Of a stretch of DNA of 64,000 nt, positions 52,901 through 60,400 are shown in pieces. The stretch lies in contig JADWOT020000003.1 in assembly GCA_036345935.2 (NCBI GenBank), positions 22,462,509-22,526,508 on the forward strand, read 5' to 3'. This DNA is from Taenia hydatigena (Eukaryota; Platyhelminthes; Cestoda; Cyclophyllidea; Taeniidae). The notes under the pieces are model-generated. The model was given only the letters and a program-made list of their open reading frames with translations, searched no databases and was not told the origin of the DNA. The position numbers and the translations under genes are program-made. The first letter of the stretch is position 1, and every line of letters begins with the position of its first letter.

Positions 52901-55900
52901 CCATCCACCGATTCAGGTGATAGAGGTATCCCGAATACTGTGCCCATTCTGACTCCTGAGGTAAAAAAAAAAACAACTTTACTTAGGCATGCCTTGGATT
53001 ATCAATGTAAGAAAATTAACCAACATTTTGAAGGAAACATGTTGCAGCATTGAGAGGATCCATCACACAGGCCTGCAGTTTAGTTCGGATGCTAAAGAGA
53101 AAAAAGTTAAATAAAAGAATCGCTAAATGCAGTACGAGAGGGTCCACAGTTTCCTAACCTTTCTGAGAGGCTAACAATTCTGTCGAGATGCGAGAGCATC
53201 CCCTTTGTAGCCTCAGTCATTTCTTTCGGTAGAGGGATTTTCTTATCATCTTGGAATTGAGTGCCATCAAGTCGTTCTAGGATATTTCGTAGCATCTTAA
53301 TACGCAACTGGTAACCCTCCTCCTCCTCGGATAAATCTGTTAATGCATGTCTAAAAGTAAGAAGATGTCGAGTTTACTACTTAAATAAACAACAGTAACA
53401 AATTTAGTGGAAAGCAAGGTTAAAAGCTTAAGGCTATATTGGAGACCACTTAAGTGATAAATCTTAAAAATTTACCGGAAAATGGAAGCAGTTCTCCGCC
53501 TTGAATAGCATATGCGAACAAAAAACTACGTCATTAATGGAAGATATCTAATAGCAGTTCTTGACTTTCCCTAGAATTGTCAGCAGCAGAACTAATTTTT
53601 GATGTTTAAGAATCAGTTATTGCGTATACTCATTCATTTGACGGAACTTAGGGACAGTAGATTTTGTTATATGTAATGCACGACAAAAGGTCGTGGGCTT
53701 TTTAACCATACATGTACAAAGAATTGCTACTTAGCAGGCCTATACATGGGCTAGGTATGTTTAACCACGCGGGCTCCCCGGTTTCTGTGGCTCGTGTTTC
53801 GGTTTAGCAACATGACCTCCTATTCCTCTTAAGCATTAATGAGCAGTCGTGCTTCGTGCTGGTTTGACTTGTCTCTACTTCAGGAGAAGCTAGTACTGCT
53901 TATTGGGGGTTGTAGAAATCAAACCCAGTCCGAGTGCAAAAAAAAATAGGTGATTTAGCAGAAAGCCTATCGGATCCGGTTTCCTAGGCAGAATGATGCC
54001 TGGAATGCGTCGATGGATATGCAGGGACTCATCAAATTTATAAAGCAGCAAGCAACTCCATGACATCCAACGGAGAGATTATTTATTTTTCACAGAAGTT
54101 TCCCAATTTTATGGCATAGGTTATTGCAATTTTTCAGATTTCATTCATAGAATCTGAGAAAATCAGCAGAAACTATTTATCTGAATAAAAAGTTAAAACG
54201 TTCAAAAACTCAAGGAATTGGAAGTTACTTAAACGAGTAATGCTTCATGAAAGTTATTTTTTAAGTAGTAGTGCGAGAATTTAAAATAAACTAGCTGGAA
54301 TTACCAATTGAAAGTTGTATAAATGTGGAAGACCTTTTGAGATAACTTATTTGTCGAGCTATTATACTTTAGTTCATTTTTTTTCCCAACGAAATGCAGA
54401 AATGCAGGAAAGCTCACTTTTCTTTGATTGCCGAATACCACGAAAATGTTATATTCATTATTTGAAAAATGTAAGCAAAGTAGCATGTTAATCCTTTAAT
54501 TCATTACAATTTAATAGGAGTACGAGGTGCTGCGTTGTTATACGAAGCAGGGAACAAGAATTTATTCCCTGTTCTCCTGAATTTTTCTAGAGAAGTCGAT
54601 ACGAAGTCTTGCTCTGCAATGAAAAGAATGGATTTTCCTCCATTTGCATTGCTATTATCCCCTAGTCAGCAAGACTCTGCTTTTCTGGCACACGGCTTGC
54701 TTCTATCTTAGAGAGTAGAGGAGCCTCAGTCACTGCTTACACCTGCTGCACAGAACCCAAAGCATAGGAAGCATTTGCGTCCCCAGTTTACAACACACCT
54801 ATACGCTCAGAATGACAAGTAGGTGCCCTAGAATTGTGGGCTAAACGGTTCGCAAATAACGATGGAATGAAGTGCCAGTTGAAAAATGCAAATGCACTTC
54901 ACATCACGGATTAACAACCATCCAAACGGTTGCAAACGCATGGCGTTTTCCTTGATTGGCATCTATCATTGCATGCGAATGAGACATACTTTCTTGGCTT
55001 TCACAACTTCGTCACATGCACCTCAACAAATACGACTTTTGGAACCGGGTCAAAGAAAACAATAACGGATCACGTTCGGGTGGTTTACCAGTTTACTTGA
55101 TAAGATACGAATCCAAAATACCTGTGTAGCTGTAGAGAGCACAGTAAAGAAGGAATGAGGCTGAATCAATCTCCATTTCACTTTTTTATTTCAAACCCAT
55201 TCATTAGGATCAAATTTCTTGACCAGAAGTTTGATCCTTGGATAGAAGGCAAAAAGTATAGCTGTAGAATTTATTTCAAAAGGTTCGATTTATTTAATGG
55301 ATGGTTCCAGAATGTAATCACCATTATTTACTACCAAATGAAAGGAGTAAAATTTTTCAACCCAATGGTAACTTCCAAGTTTGTTAAAGTTTGTTTTTTG
55401 GGAACAGTTTTGATTTTAGAGACAAATCAGCCTGTAAAATTCTGAGTCATCATGATAAGGCTCTTCCTTGGGCACTCAAAATTTAGTACTCTTAAGTCAA
55501 ACCCCATTTGCTCACCTCCTTTTCATCAAGCACTCTTGTTGCTTGTTCGAAATAGTTAACACTTCGTCACGAAACTGTTCCCGAGGACTCTTCCCCGTCG
55601 TATGCCGATAGTGGCTGGCCACTGGCTTGTCCAACACACAGACACTGGCTAAGCGACCACACCTGTCTGGTGCTGCCGCTTCAACCACCCAACGGTCTGG
55701 ATTGTCCCCATCTACACGTTCTATCGTCTCGTCCTCTTCCACCGACACGAGGTCCGGACTATTTTCTCGTCTCTTGAAAGCTTCAACGGTGAAGGAGACA
55801 TAGTACCTTCCTCTCTCGGGTTTGTCCTTCTAAAAGTGCACAAGAATAGCAACAGGCTTGTTTTTTTTCATCAAAAGGAGTTTTGTGGGATTTTTTTTGC

Positions 55901-57490
55901 ACCGGAGAAGGAATAATGGAAGTACCTCCCTGATTGGGTGGTAGTTACGTTTAGTGTTGTCTGTTCAAGTAAGTGTATTGTGAATTCCAGCTTATAATAA
56001 TTAATTTCGGCAGGCATCCATTGGAAATCCTACAGAAGCCAGTAACTGCATCCGATTTTATGGCATTTGTTTAGTCTCGCAAGACGAGTAAGATAAAAGT
56101 ATGATGAGGCGTTGAAAAAGTTAGGAGAAAAAAATTCACAACTAATAAACATAGCCAACATATTCGAACTGTTAAGGGAACTCAACGATTTGAGCAGAAA
56201 TAAATGTGTACCCTTCAACTATCAGTCTCAATCATGAAATTTGTCCCAGTTTTCTTTTTTCACTAACAGAGGACCGACCCAAATGTTTGGAAAAGGTGAG
56301 GTTCAGGAGGGCCAATTTTGGGAGCCAAATGCCTCGCCTTCTAAGGTAGCATAGGGTTGCGCTTCCACATGAGGGGCCAAAGCATTCATGCTGAACTAAG
56401 CATTTGTTTTTAAAGGCGACTGCCCAAAAATCACTAAACTCCCGTACCATTCAAGCGAAATGACGAAAACTTCACTAGCTTCCTCGTCATTTTTACGTAA
56501 CTAAAACAGACTATCTGCTTTTAAACGGGCCCAATTTACTAGCAGAAAAGCTACCAAATATGCCGAAATCAAATATTTTAACTTACATTTCATTCAGTGA
56601 AGTACAAACGTAATATGGATCTTTCGTCAGGATGGAGTAAATAAGATTTCATCAAACCGGAAAAAGATTCATGCTTTTGGTCACTGTTTGGGTAATAATT
56701 TGGGGTCATTAAACTTTTGGACTTCGACCTGATTAAAAGGTTTACCACCGATGGAACACGTGCGGTATGTTTGTTGTCGATCTGTAAAAATTCACTAGCA
56801 AATTGGATGAGTTAAAAACAATGCAACAGCTTTAAACTCCTCCCGACATAGGAATAAGTACACACCGTTACGCTTTAATCTTCACGTCATTTGATAGGAT
56901 TCACATTTACTGGTTTCGTGAAAGCTTTTCCTCCTCCACTCCAATGGAGTGAACCCTCATCCCGCTTTCCGAATGTGCACCCACTCTTCCACACAGTATA
57001 ACATGCGATTCATGAAGTCTCCTCTCATGAGCTGTGTGAAGGAGTGGAAATCTGAAGCTCGAGTTGGATTGATGGATTGGCCTCCAAATGCCACATCTTC
57101 TCTCTTAGGCGGAGTTCAAGTGCAACGCAGCGAAAGCTGCATTACAACCACTACGACAACCTCACTCTACACCCAATAAGCCAAGTACATACCACCTACT
57201 GATCTTGTTTGAGAGTTATAATGAAAGTAAACGGCAGGTTGAGAGTGAGGCGTAGTGAATGAAATTTCACTAACAATGCCCAGAGCACTGCCGTCAGGTG
57301 ATTGTATGTCTTTGTCTTTGACCAACTCGAAGTGAATTGAATGATTTGTTGAAGGTTGGACCTACCTCTGACCAGGTTTCGAAAAGACTCTTCGAAGTGT
57401 CGAAGACGTCGATATTGAGAGAGAAATGACTCGACTGTCTTCGAAGTTGAATGGAATGTCGTCTCACGCCACTCATATCTTCAGGAGAGA
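21362..57490 (-). CDS. unc-89: UNC-89/obscurin orthologue, giant sarcomeric scaffold (whole gene)
   Basis: About 40 exons across 36 kb encode roughly 4,900 residues. In protein order I see SH3, DH, PH, a linker, Ig domains with a charged repeat region, more Ig, eight Fn3, two Ig, kinase 1, a Ser-rich linker, Ig, Fn3, kinase 2 and a basic tail. SH3-DH-PH at the start and Ig-kinase, Ig-Fn3-kinase at the end is the signature order of nematode UNC-89 and of obscurin relatives. These proteins sit at the sarcomere M-line, bind myosin-associated proteins and activate Rho. Exon phases fit at every join I could define; one join in the kinase 2 C-lobe is unresolved. The first usable ATG is at 57476 in the first exon found, 14 bp after a splice acceptor, so an upstream non-coding exon or a spliced leader is likely. 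Individual parts are described in the entries that follow. Confidence 0.93.
22120..22455 (-). CDS. unc-89: Candidate C-lobe end of unc-89 kinase 2 (unresolved exon structure)
   Basis: The kinase 2 C-lobe must lie between 23501 and 21600. Here the minus strand reads LFDGLGIKLKESVKTRFSIP and then GEFDAKRIL, which resembles the segment before subdomain XI of kinases. A second frame reads DINHWIDQLRKGHARRRQ, like the basic helix after the C-lobe. The two frames do not join in phase through any splice pair I can find: GTAGGAG...TTAAG gives a 33-bp intron but the wrong phase. The call is tentative; either an extra small exon or a sequence error is needed. Confidence 0.3.
22456..23500. other. unc-89 intron inside kinase 2
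   Basis: This follows the donor at 23500 (CT|GTAAGT). It may hide a small exon encoding the segment after LWSVGAFAYIL, because the exon before ends in phase 2 and the next candidate needs a different phase. I could not identify it. Confidence 0.35.
23501..24796 (-). CDS. unc-89: unc-89 kinase 2 (degenerate), exons 24796-24535, 24458-23830, 23576-23501
   Basis: The first exon is mostly linker and ends in the N-lobe start. The second carries SRGDFGGSTQLLALIR at the glycine loop, FLLARI where VAIK is expected (Lys replaced by Arg), a hinge-like LALAYWIPGGALLDVLL and the helix WVHQLLSALRWLHIAF. The catalytic loop reads LHGRVDFDKIQ instead of HRDLKPEN, and the DFG position reads LTGVEP. The third exon restores a good APEL and SDLWSVGAFAYIL (subdomains VIII-IX). 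The fold is clear but the catalytic lysine and both key aspartates are not in canonical form, so this is probably a pseudokinase. In nematode UNC-89 the second kinase is the one thought to be active, which makes the loss notable. A long insertion (about 45 residues, SSVGSIESQARQQ region) sits in the N-lobe. Phases join exactly (2 then 1). Confidence 0.82.
25692..26744 (-). CDS. unc-89: unc-89 Fn3 domain before kinase 2, exons 26744-26616 and 25862-25692
   Basis: The first exon opens with PPSPPGRPGILQSASTEVLV and GWTC, the A-C strands of a fibronectin type III domain. The second holds FLISGLQPEQAYRVRVCVRN and AVGWSAYS, the E-G strands with the usual L.P...Y..RV..N..G pattern. Both introns are phase 1. 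In UNC-89 and obscurin relatives an Fn3 domain precedes the last kinase, so the position fits. It is a structural module without catalytic role. Confidence 0.85.
27379..27795 (-). CDS. unc-89: unc-89 inter-kinase Ig domain with a Gly/Ala/Ser insertion
   Basis: One phase 1-1 exon of 139 codons. SVFFSCQLASPPRLPAPELL gives the B-C strands with the first cysteine, and DGWLWLRLNDAERGMAGKVV then ECVVRARHGK gives strands E-G with the second cysteine. Between them lies an unusual stretch, FALCGSGTASFGAGSSISGS followed by VAAAWYLAGCLLSEAPGVSL, about 45 residues long and partly hydrophobic. A normal I-set domain is near 95 residues, so this is an insertion in the C'-E region. Its role is unknown. Confidence 0.75.
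27921..28910 (-). CDS. unc-89: unc-89 inter-kinase linker, exons 28910-28582 and 28135-27921
   Basis: Two exons (phases 0-2 and 2-1) encode about 180 residues of Ser, Pro and Arg-rich sequence such as RPSESPVLMEAREDSAQSPR and MNQSPLGSPSPRLDPWRRSD. No fold is predicted by eye. The many SP and RxxS sites suggest a phosphorylated, flexible spacer between kinase 1 and the following Ig domain. In nematode UNC-89 the inter-kinase region is also long and without domains, and it binds other M-line proteins. Specific partners cannot be inferred here. Confidence 0.8.
28979..31215 (-). CDS. unc-89: unc-89 kinase 1 (pseudokinase), six exons
   Basis: Exons 31215-31137, 30698-30495, 30244-30106, 29771-29422, 29349-29173 and 29102-28979 join in phase. 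The domain starts IEKHYFVLHQIATRGSFSRA; the glycine loop keeps a single glycine. The VAIK position is YVGKVYAL (Lys kept), the helix C glutamate is in REFECLNRLHHNNV, and the catalytic loop is HLDIQPDNIIF (Asp kept, Lys to Gln). The DFG motif is replaced by LTGFSMAQ, so the magnesium-binding aspartate is lost. FAAPELL and DVWSIGVIAYLL follow, and the domain closes with NRPNAKECLQHPWL. There is a roughly 40-residue insertion between HLDIQPDN and LTGF. The match is to the titin/obscurin/MLCK kinase group (HLDI is typical of it). It is probably a catalytically dead scaffold, as predicted for kinase 1 of nematode UNC-89. Confidence 0.88.
31938..34476 (-). CDS. unc-89: unc-89 two Ig domains before kinase 1, exons 34476-34324, 32967-32803, 32282-31938
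   Basis: The first Ig is split over two exons: PPQFEDPSPEVVYVPSGGDL then DLRC and FIWF in one, RLFDLDERDFGTYTCRAVNN in the next, with D.GTYTC typical of an I-set domain. The second Ig is a single exon: APVITEVPLPIITLPVHHTL, LPCCVDAVPPARITWTRD, then QDAGLYTMIAENPAGRAQ. All introns are phase 1, the usual boundary phase for shuffled Ig modules. The pair leads into kinase 1. Confidence 0.88.
34957..34989. repeat. TA dinucleotide microsatellite
   Basis: A run of TA repeats with a single G interruption, inside an unc-89 intron. No further structure is visible. Confidence 0.9.
35278..39658 (-). CDS. unc-89: unc-89 array of eight Fn3 domains, exons 39658-37855, 37787-37402, 36487-36318, 35868-35697, 35613-35278
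   Basis: The 1.8-kb first exon encodes five fibronectin type III domains in a row. Examples of the strand pattern are TPTELTICWSPVSLEESGDI, LTSVMITWSGPFSETPSNVS with TLIRVRAYNEFGTSEPS, and ISYRVEVQENHGKWREIGTV with LRYRVIPINRFGEGPEVEAP. The sixth domain is the next exon (SVVLRWRLGDEAIDALES to EYRVIAFLNNQPCAPSRPV), the seventh spans two exons (ending PYSFRIVGRNQFGVGLPSRA), and the eighth is the last (FTYEVQIRQVG to YVLRVVAVTNFGRGEPSQPT). Domains three and four are the most diverged and contain insertions. Phases agree at every join. Nematode UNC-89 has only two Fn3 domains, so this is a lineage-specific expansion in a place normally filled by Ig domains. Confidence 0.87.
39705..41436 (-). CDS. 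unc-89: unc-89 Ig domains and short linker, exons 41367-41171, 40207-40079, 40010-39838, 39767-39705
   Basis: The first exon completes the Ig begun in the exon ending at 41436 (ASKHHLGDYELRLTAG). The next two form a canonical I-set domain: APMFTKKLTDLDCLSGETME, LTCRVVGDPVPHFFW, then RDRGTYICSAVNELGKTQTS. The conserved W and both cysteines are present. The last exon is a 21-residue linker (MTELLEETELEMGRTRPPRY) leading to the Fn3 array. Phases are 0, 2, 2, 1, 1. Confidence 0.88.
41436..42118 (-). CDS. unc-89: unc-89 exon after the giant exon: Ig domains
   Basis: A 683-bp exon (phase 1 in, 0 out). It starts with the last strand of the preceding Ig and a linker (KKALAKQRGRLENREAVEGE), then one Ig domain from CQPLGFTACEGQSISLVADL to LEDVGFYSVTYNP, and the first half of another, APVFTKELPKEIRVSEGDTI to PIWSVNGRDID. 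A D.G.Y motif is present, but the second cysteine is missing in the first domain, as in the modules upstream. Confidence 0.88.
42119..42187 (-). other. 69-bp intron without stop codons
   Basis: Bounded by ATAG|GTAAGT and TTTTTAG|AA, both good splice sites. Its length is a multiple of three and it has no stop in frame, so retention would add 23 mostly hydrophobic residues (FISLENFLIFFHSIECF and six more). The hydrophobic, T-rich translation and the strong sites indicate an intron rather than exon. Confidence 0.75.
42188..46708 (-). CDS. unc-89: unc-89 giant 4.5-kb exon: Ig domains and charged repeat region
   Basis: A 1,507-codon exon (phase 1-1). It opens with one Ig domain (KPYVHRSELQ to GCYECILTWSSG) and a second (VWWTMNGRKVSDNAF to DSGEYTLWVDG). 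Four related Ig-like modules follow, recognisable by LWWTKNGKP or VWWTKDGKV, the VDVDG box, and DAATYVLMGEPRIKRGF. They lack the usual cysteine pair. Between them lie 60-150-residue Glu/Lys-rich spacers (for example KKIKGKDKDGEEESIKTRKE) that should be disordered or helical. A lysine-rich block (KEKRRKKSKSRENEGDDVKR) and a final Ig (PLCLTVTGIPPEVSSVLWTL to DAGDYELTI) complete it. Nematode UNC-89 has a KSP-rich region in the equivalent place, which suggests a shared elastic or phosphorylated spacer. The Ser-rich plus-strand frames here are mirror images of the E/K codons. Confidence 0.9.
43231..43771 (-). repeat. 541-bp perfect direct repeat, copy 2 (inside the giant exon)
   Basis: Identical base for base, as far as I can compare, with 44983-45523. 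The offset is 1,752 bp, a multiple of three, so both copies are read in the same frame. It covers one Ig-like module and the following acidic spacer down to ESIESEAE. The flanking modules of the same family are clearly diverged. Confidence 0.93.
44983..45523 (-). repeat. 541-bp perfect direct repeat, copy 1 (inside the giant exon)
   Basis: Partner of 43231-43771. Identity stops abruptly on both sides (CAGTGAGTTG here against CAGTGAGTTT in the other copy at one end, GTTCAG against GCTCAG at the other), as expected for a recent duplication or conversion tract. Confidence 0.93.
46749..48647 (-). CDS. unc-89: unc-89 linker exons between PH and first Ig: 48647-48450, 47097-46993, 46823-46749
   Basis: Three phase 1-1 exons encode about 126 residues with no domain. 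The first is acidic and probably helical (IVDYLVDDTLLRAHEEAASE, then DSFYDADEMLKSKTYDSDAI). The others are short and polar (DDETSLTYYTAEGSIMQL; SVNTLDGVSNPFMEQIPE). Each has clear acceptor and donor sites. Because all are phase 1-1, any of them could be skipped without breaking the frame. Confidence 0.78.
48690..49060 (-). promoter_or_regulatory. Possible internal unc-89 promoter
   Basis: This CpG- and GC-rich island inside an AT-rich intron contains TGACGTC-like and CCAAT-like motifs (TGGACGTCAG, ATTGGCTAAG on the minus strand) and alternating purine-pyrimidine stretches (GCATGCAC, CACGTACGCACGCG). It lies just before the 48647 exon. A 132-codon open frame runs through it but has no domain. 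An alternative first exon for a short unc-89 form without the RhoGEF region is one reading. Confidence 0.3.
49378..51784 (-). CDS. unc-89: unc-89 PH domain, exons 51784-51656 and 49552-49378
   Basis: The first exon (RRVPPLDAEGFLVLNQDKLL then FVKG and HEIAWILP) gives the middle beta strands. The second (LPNIRLRPEGEGRATKDFEI to SRQAWLQDIQRTLRNC) gives the last strands and the C-terminal helix with the invariant tryptophan. A PH domain directly after a DH domain normally completes a Rho exchange factor. The first strand is short, and its join to the DH exon at 52530 is in phase but leaves little room, so another small exon may exist. Confidence 0.83.
49553..51655. other. unc-89 intron within the PH domain
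   Basis: About 2.1 kb of AT-rich sequence. The 74-codon plus-strand frame at 50475-50699 shows no domain. I see no other feature here. Confidence 0.5.
52530..53350 (-). CDS. unc-89: unc-89 DH (RhoGEF) domain, exons 53350-53159, 53091-53025, 52955-52530
   Basis: The SH3 exon splices in phase to HALTDLSEEEEGYQLRIKML, the start of a DH helix bundle. SIRTKLQACVMDPLNAATCF and SEWAQYSGYLYHLNRWMESF follow, and the third exon carries PRTHLSAYEHLLSCLARYTS (conserved region 3, the usual P.QR...Y.LLL pattern) and the long final helix LEEAITAVRRLQRRTTEALR. DH domains catalyse GDP-GTP exchange on Rho-family GTPases; in UNC-89 this activates RHO-1 in muscle. The CR3 motif is degenerate here (PRTHLSAYEHLLSCL), so activity is plausible but not assured. 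All joins are in frame (phases 2, 2, 0). Confidence 0.85.
53351..55515. other. unc-89 intron between SH3 and DH
   Basis: About 2.2 kb of AT-rich intron. The plus-strand frame at 55155-55445 is AT-driven and has no recognisable domain. Around 53.75-53.85 kb a GC-richer patch with GTTTCGGTTTAG resembles part of the dispersed repeat, too weakly to call. Confidence 0.5.
55516..55829 (-). CDS. unc-89: unc-89 SH3 domain exon
   Basis: A 314-bp exon (phase 0 in, 2 out). YYVSFTVEAFKRRENSPD is the first strand and RT loop, EDETIERVDGDNPDRWVVEA carries the characteristic tryptophan, and DRCGRLASVCVLDKP ends the fold where an SH3 normally has G.(V/I)P..Y. The canonical ALYDY and PxxY positions are altered, so polyproline binding is doubtful. 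After the SH3 the helical REQFRDEVLTISNKQQECLM leads into the DH domain, exactly as in nematode UNC-89. Confidence 0.87.
57366..57490 (-). CDS. unc-89: unc-89 first coding exon found
   Basis: A 125-bp exon after an acceptor (TGTTGCAG|TC) and before a donor (GAG|GTAGGT), phase 1 in and 0 out, joining in frame to the SH3 exon. It reads SPEDMSGVRRHSIQLRRQSS then HFSLNIDVFDTSKSLFETWS. The ATG at 57476-57474 is the likely start, giving a basic, Ser-rich N-terminus similar in character to nematode UNC-89. The short leader before that ATG suggests a 5' UTR intron or a spliced-leader site. No other upstream coding exon was found. Confidence 0.62.
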
Positions 57491-60400
57491 CTGCAACATA
57501 AAACCAAAAGTAGACTAAGTTTACAAACAACGAAGAATTAACAAAAACCATTCAAACAACACAAGATATTTGGATTTGCATCCCTTTTTAAAGGGCTACC
57601 AACGAAGCTTTGTTAAAAAGTAAAGCGTTTGCAAGGAGTGATAAATTGAGAGAATTTTGCAAAACTCTTGCTTCTAGTAATGTGATACCAAGGTGTCTGA
57701 CAGTGGGTACACCTCAGAATTAGAAATCTGACAAACACCCGAAGTTCAAACTGAAGGAATGTTGTAACATCCAATCTATGTAGGACATCTTCTTGTTTAA
57801 TGAAATACGTTACGGCATCAGATAAAAAGTACGCACCCCCAGGGAAATTTGTAATGTAAGGTGATGACGCAATGTTTGTGCAGGAACGAGACAGGCTGTT
57901 CAATTTCGCACATCGTTTTTATGAAAAAAATTGGCAGAAACAGTCAAAACGTACTGAAATGGAATTCGATCTCGTTCAATATACTTCATCATTGAATCGA
58001 AATATTCAACCACATGAAGCTGGAGTCAAACTTAGTAGGATTGGTTCTGAGTCCAAACTTGGCAGGGATGTACCAAAGTAGGTAAAATTCAGTCAACTTT
58101 GCTTTCACTGCATTTGTGTAAAATTTATGAAGTGCTGTTTTTGATTTCCTGAATCAAAGTACCTCCACACTCCCGCAGGAATTTTATGGTACGAATTCCA
58201 CCCCGCATGTAAAAGCACTGTGTGAACTCTTCACCAATTGCGGTTTCGATTCAAAATTGGTTTAGTTATGCGCTTAGGCACTTTAGTCTTCGAAGATTGC
58301 ACCCTCAAATCTTACTCTTTTTAGGTTCTTTCACGCCTCTTCGGCACATCGAAACTTTGGACAACAGCCAGAGCGGAGCTGTCACACTACTTGGCAACTT
58401 CAAGATCTTCTTATGTCCAATTTGCGCAACAAAACGCTCACTTATCTCCACACTTTTCTACTTCCACACCTCTCTGGAAAATGAAAGCCATCCCAGTTGT
58501 ATCTGCGTTGCTGGCTCATTTCATGCATAAAAACACTTAATCAAGCAAGAGAATTAAGGACTATTATTCGCATTGGTGGGTGCTAGCGATTTGTTAATTA
58601 ATTATTTTTGGGATCTAGCTAACTTACGTACCTTAAAACAGTTTTGACATGAAAATGAATAAATAATGTCTTAAAACTAATAGCCTTAGAGGGTTTAAAA
58701 TAACGTGTAAGCGGGAATTAGTTGTCAAAATGTCGAATAGAGCAACAGATTGAATAGGTTCTTTTGCTAGCAGTCCAATATGAACTGGGTGAAACACGAT
58801 AACATTCTATTGCAACCACGGTCCGGATTTCGGAAAGCGGTTCGCAATGATAGGGACGTGCTGCATTCAAGATTAAAAAAACTGCCCTTCTGCAGGAAAA
58901 ATGCGATCAGTGAGTAAAAAATACGGAACACTCTATTTTAGGAAAATTTTGGATTGATTTAAAAAAGTTTGGGACTTCTAAGCCCCTTTACTTAAATTAG
59001 TACGTACTGCATTCAAGGCATCAGAGTGTAACGCAAAGAAATGCATGTCTTTTAAATAAAAACTACTATTCCAGCTAGAATCCGTGATTGGAGCCAACTG
59101 TATAATTTTTCCTCTCCTGGATTACAAAAATAAGAGAAAAGTGCTCTGCCAAAATTACACCATCTATGAAATGACGGGACAAAAAATTACAAAAGTAGCT
59201 GAATTTTTAATAGCTGCATGACATGACCTACCGACTGCTTAATCTGCCAAAACATGAAATTTAAAATATAACCTCGCCAAGACACAGATATACAGAACAC
59301 TATAGCTACAAGTCTGCTTTTATAAGTTCAGAAATAGCCGCCGTGCATAAACTGACCAGAATATCAAAGAAGGAGCACAAAGCAGTAAATCAACCCTAAA
59401 AATATTAACGTCTCAGCTTCTCTACCCGAGATTGAAGCTAACCGGTTATGGAGGCCAAAATCCAAGGCTTTGCGCACCTGTAGGGGCACCATAAATCAAC
59501 ATTTTCTCATCGACTAACCTTCGTTTTTGCTAAGTGGCAGGTGAATTAGCTGGAAATGAGCAACAAAGTTTGCAGCTCTGTGTCAAGGAAAATTGATCGT
59601 ATTGGCTCAATGTAAGGTAATAAAATTTAGCAAGATAAGGCCATTTATGACCTCTCAATTTTCAAGTGTTGCATTCCGAGTTCTCGACGAAGCCATCATA
59701 ATCCAAAGTTGTCTGCAAATGCTAGGAGTGCCTTCTTGGGCCTTTCATTGATTAATACCACTTGAAGTACGGACAGAACCGTTAAAAGGCCGTTGCTTTT
59801 TCCAGCCTAGGAAAATGACCTCACAGGGTCAGCCGCACTCGGAGGTCAAGCACTCAGTCCCAGATTTAACACAGCAGTCGCTAACATCTACTTCGTCATT
59901 CTGGCATCTGGGGCTCGGAGAAGTGGAGCCCGCTTTGCTTCCAAACAAACCAGCTATATTAAAGGTAGAGGGGAAAGAAGCGATTTCATGCAAAAATAGC
60001 AAATTAGCTCTAGCACGAAACCATTTAAACGTCAATTTTCCACAGACTTGATGGGAGGCATCAAAAGGCTCTACTAAATCCTCACCGCAAATCACTAATT
60101 ATTTCAGTTATATGAGTGGTTTTTTATGCAAATAATTATATCACTAAATATTACACATTTGTCGGCACAAATACACTCTGATTAACAAGAAATACTGGAC
60201 ATTTCGAATTTTCCAATTCAACTTGCCTCTAAACGAAAGTGGATTCAAGTGGTCAATTAAGAAAGTAAGTGCGTTGTTATTCAGTCCATTAGAAAAAGTG
60301 CGCCGTCAACGTCACATTGTCGCTAAATTGTATTTTTTGTGTTTAGATACGACTTAAGCATTCCGATCGATCACGAAGCAATGAATCCCAGTTGGGAACA

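Noticed and set aside
57872..58530. Two plus-strand frames (69 and 102 codons) as a new gene
   Set aside because: No domain, no shared phase or splice sites between them, composition like the surrounding non-coding DNA.
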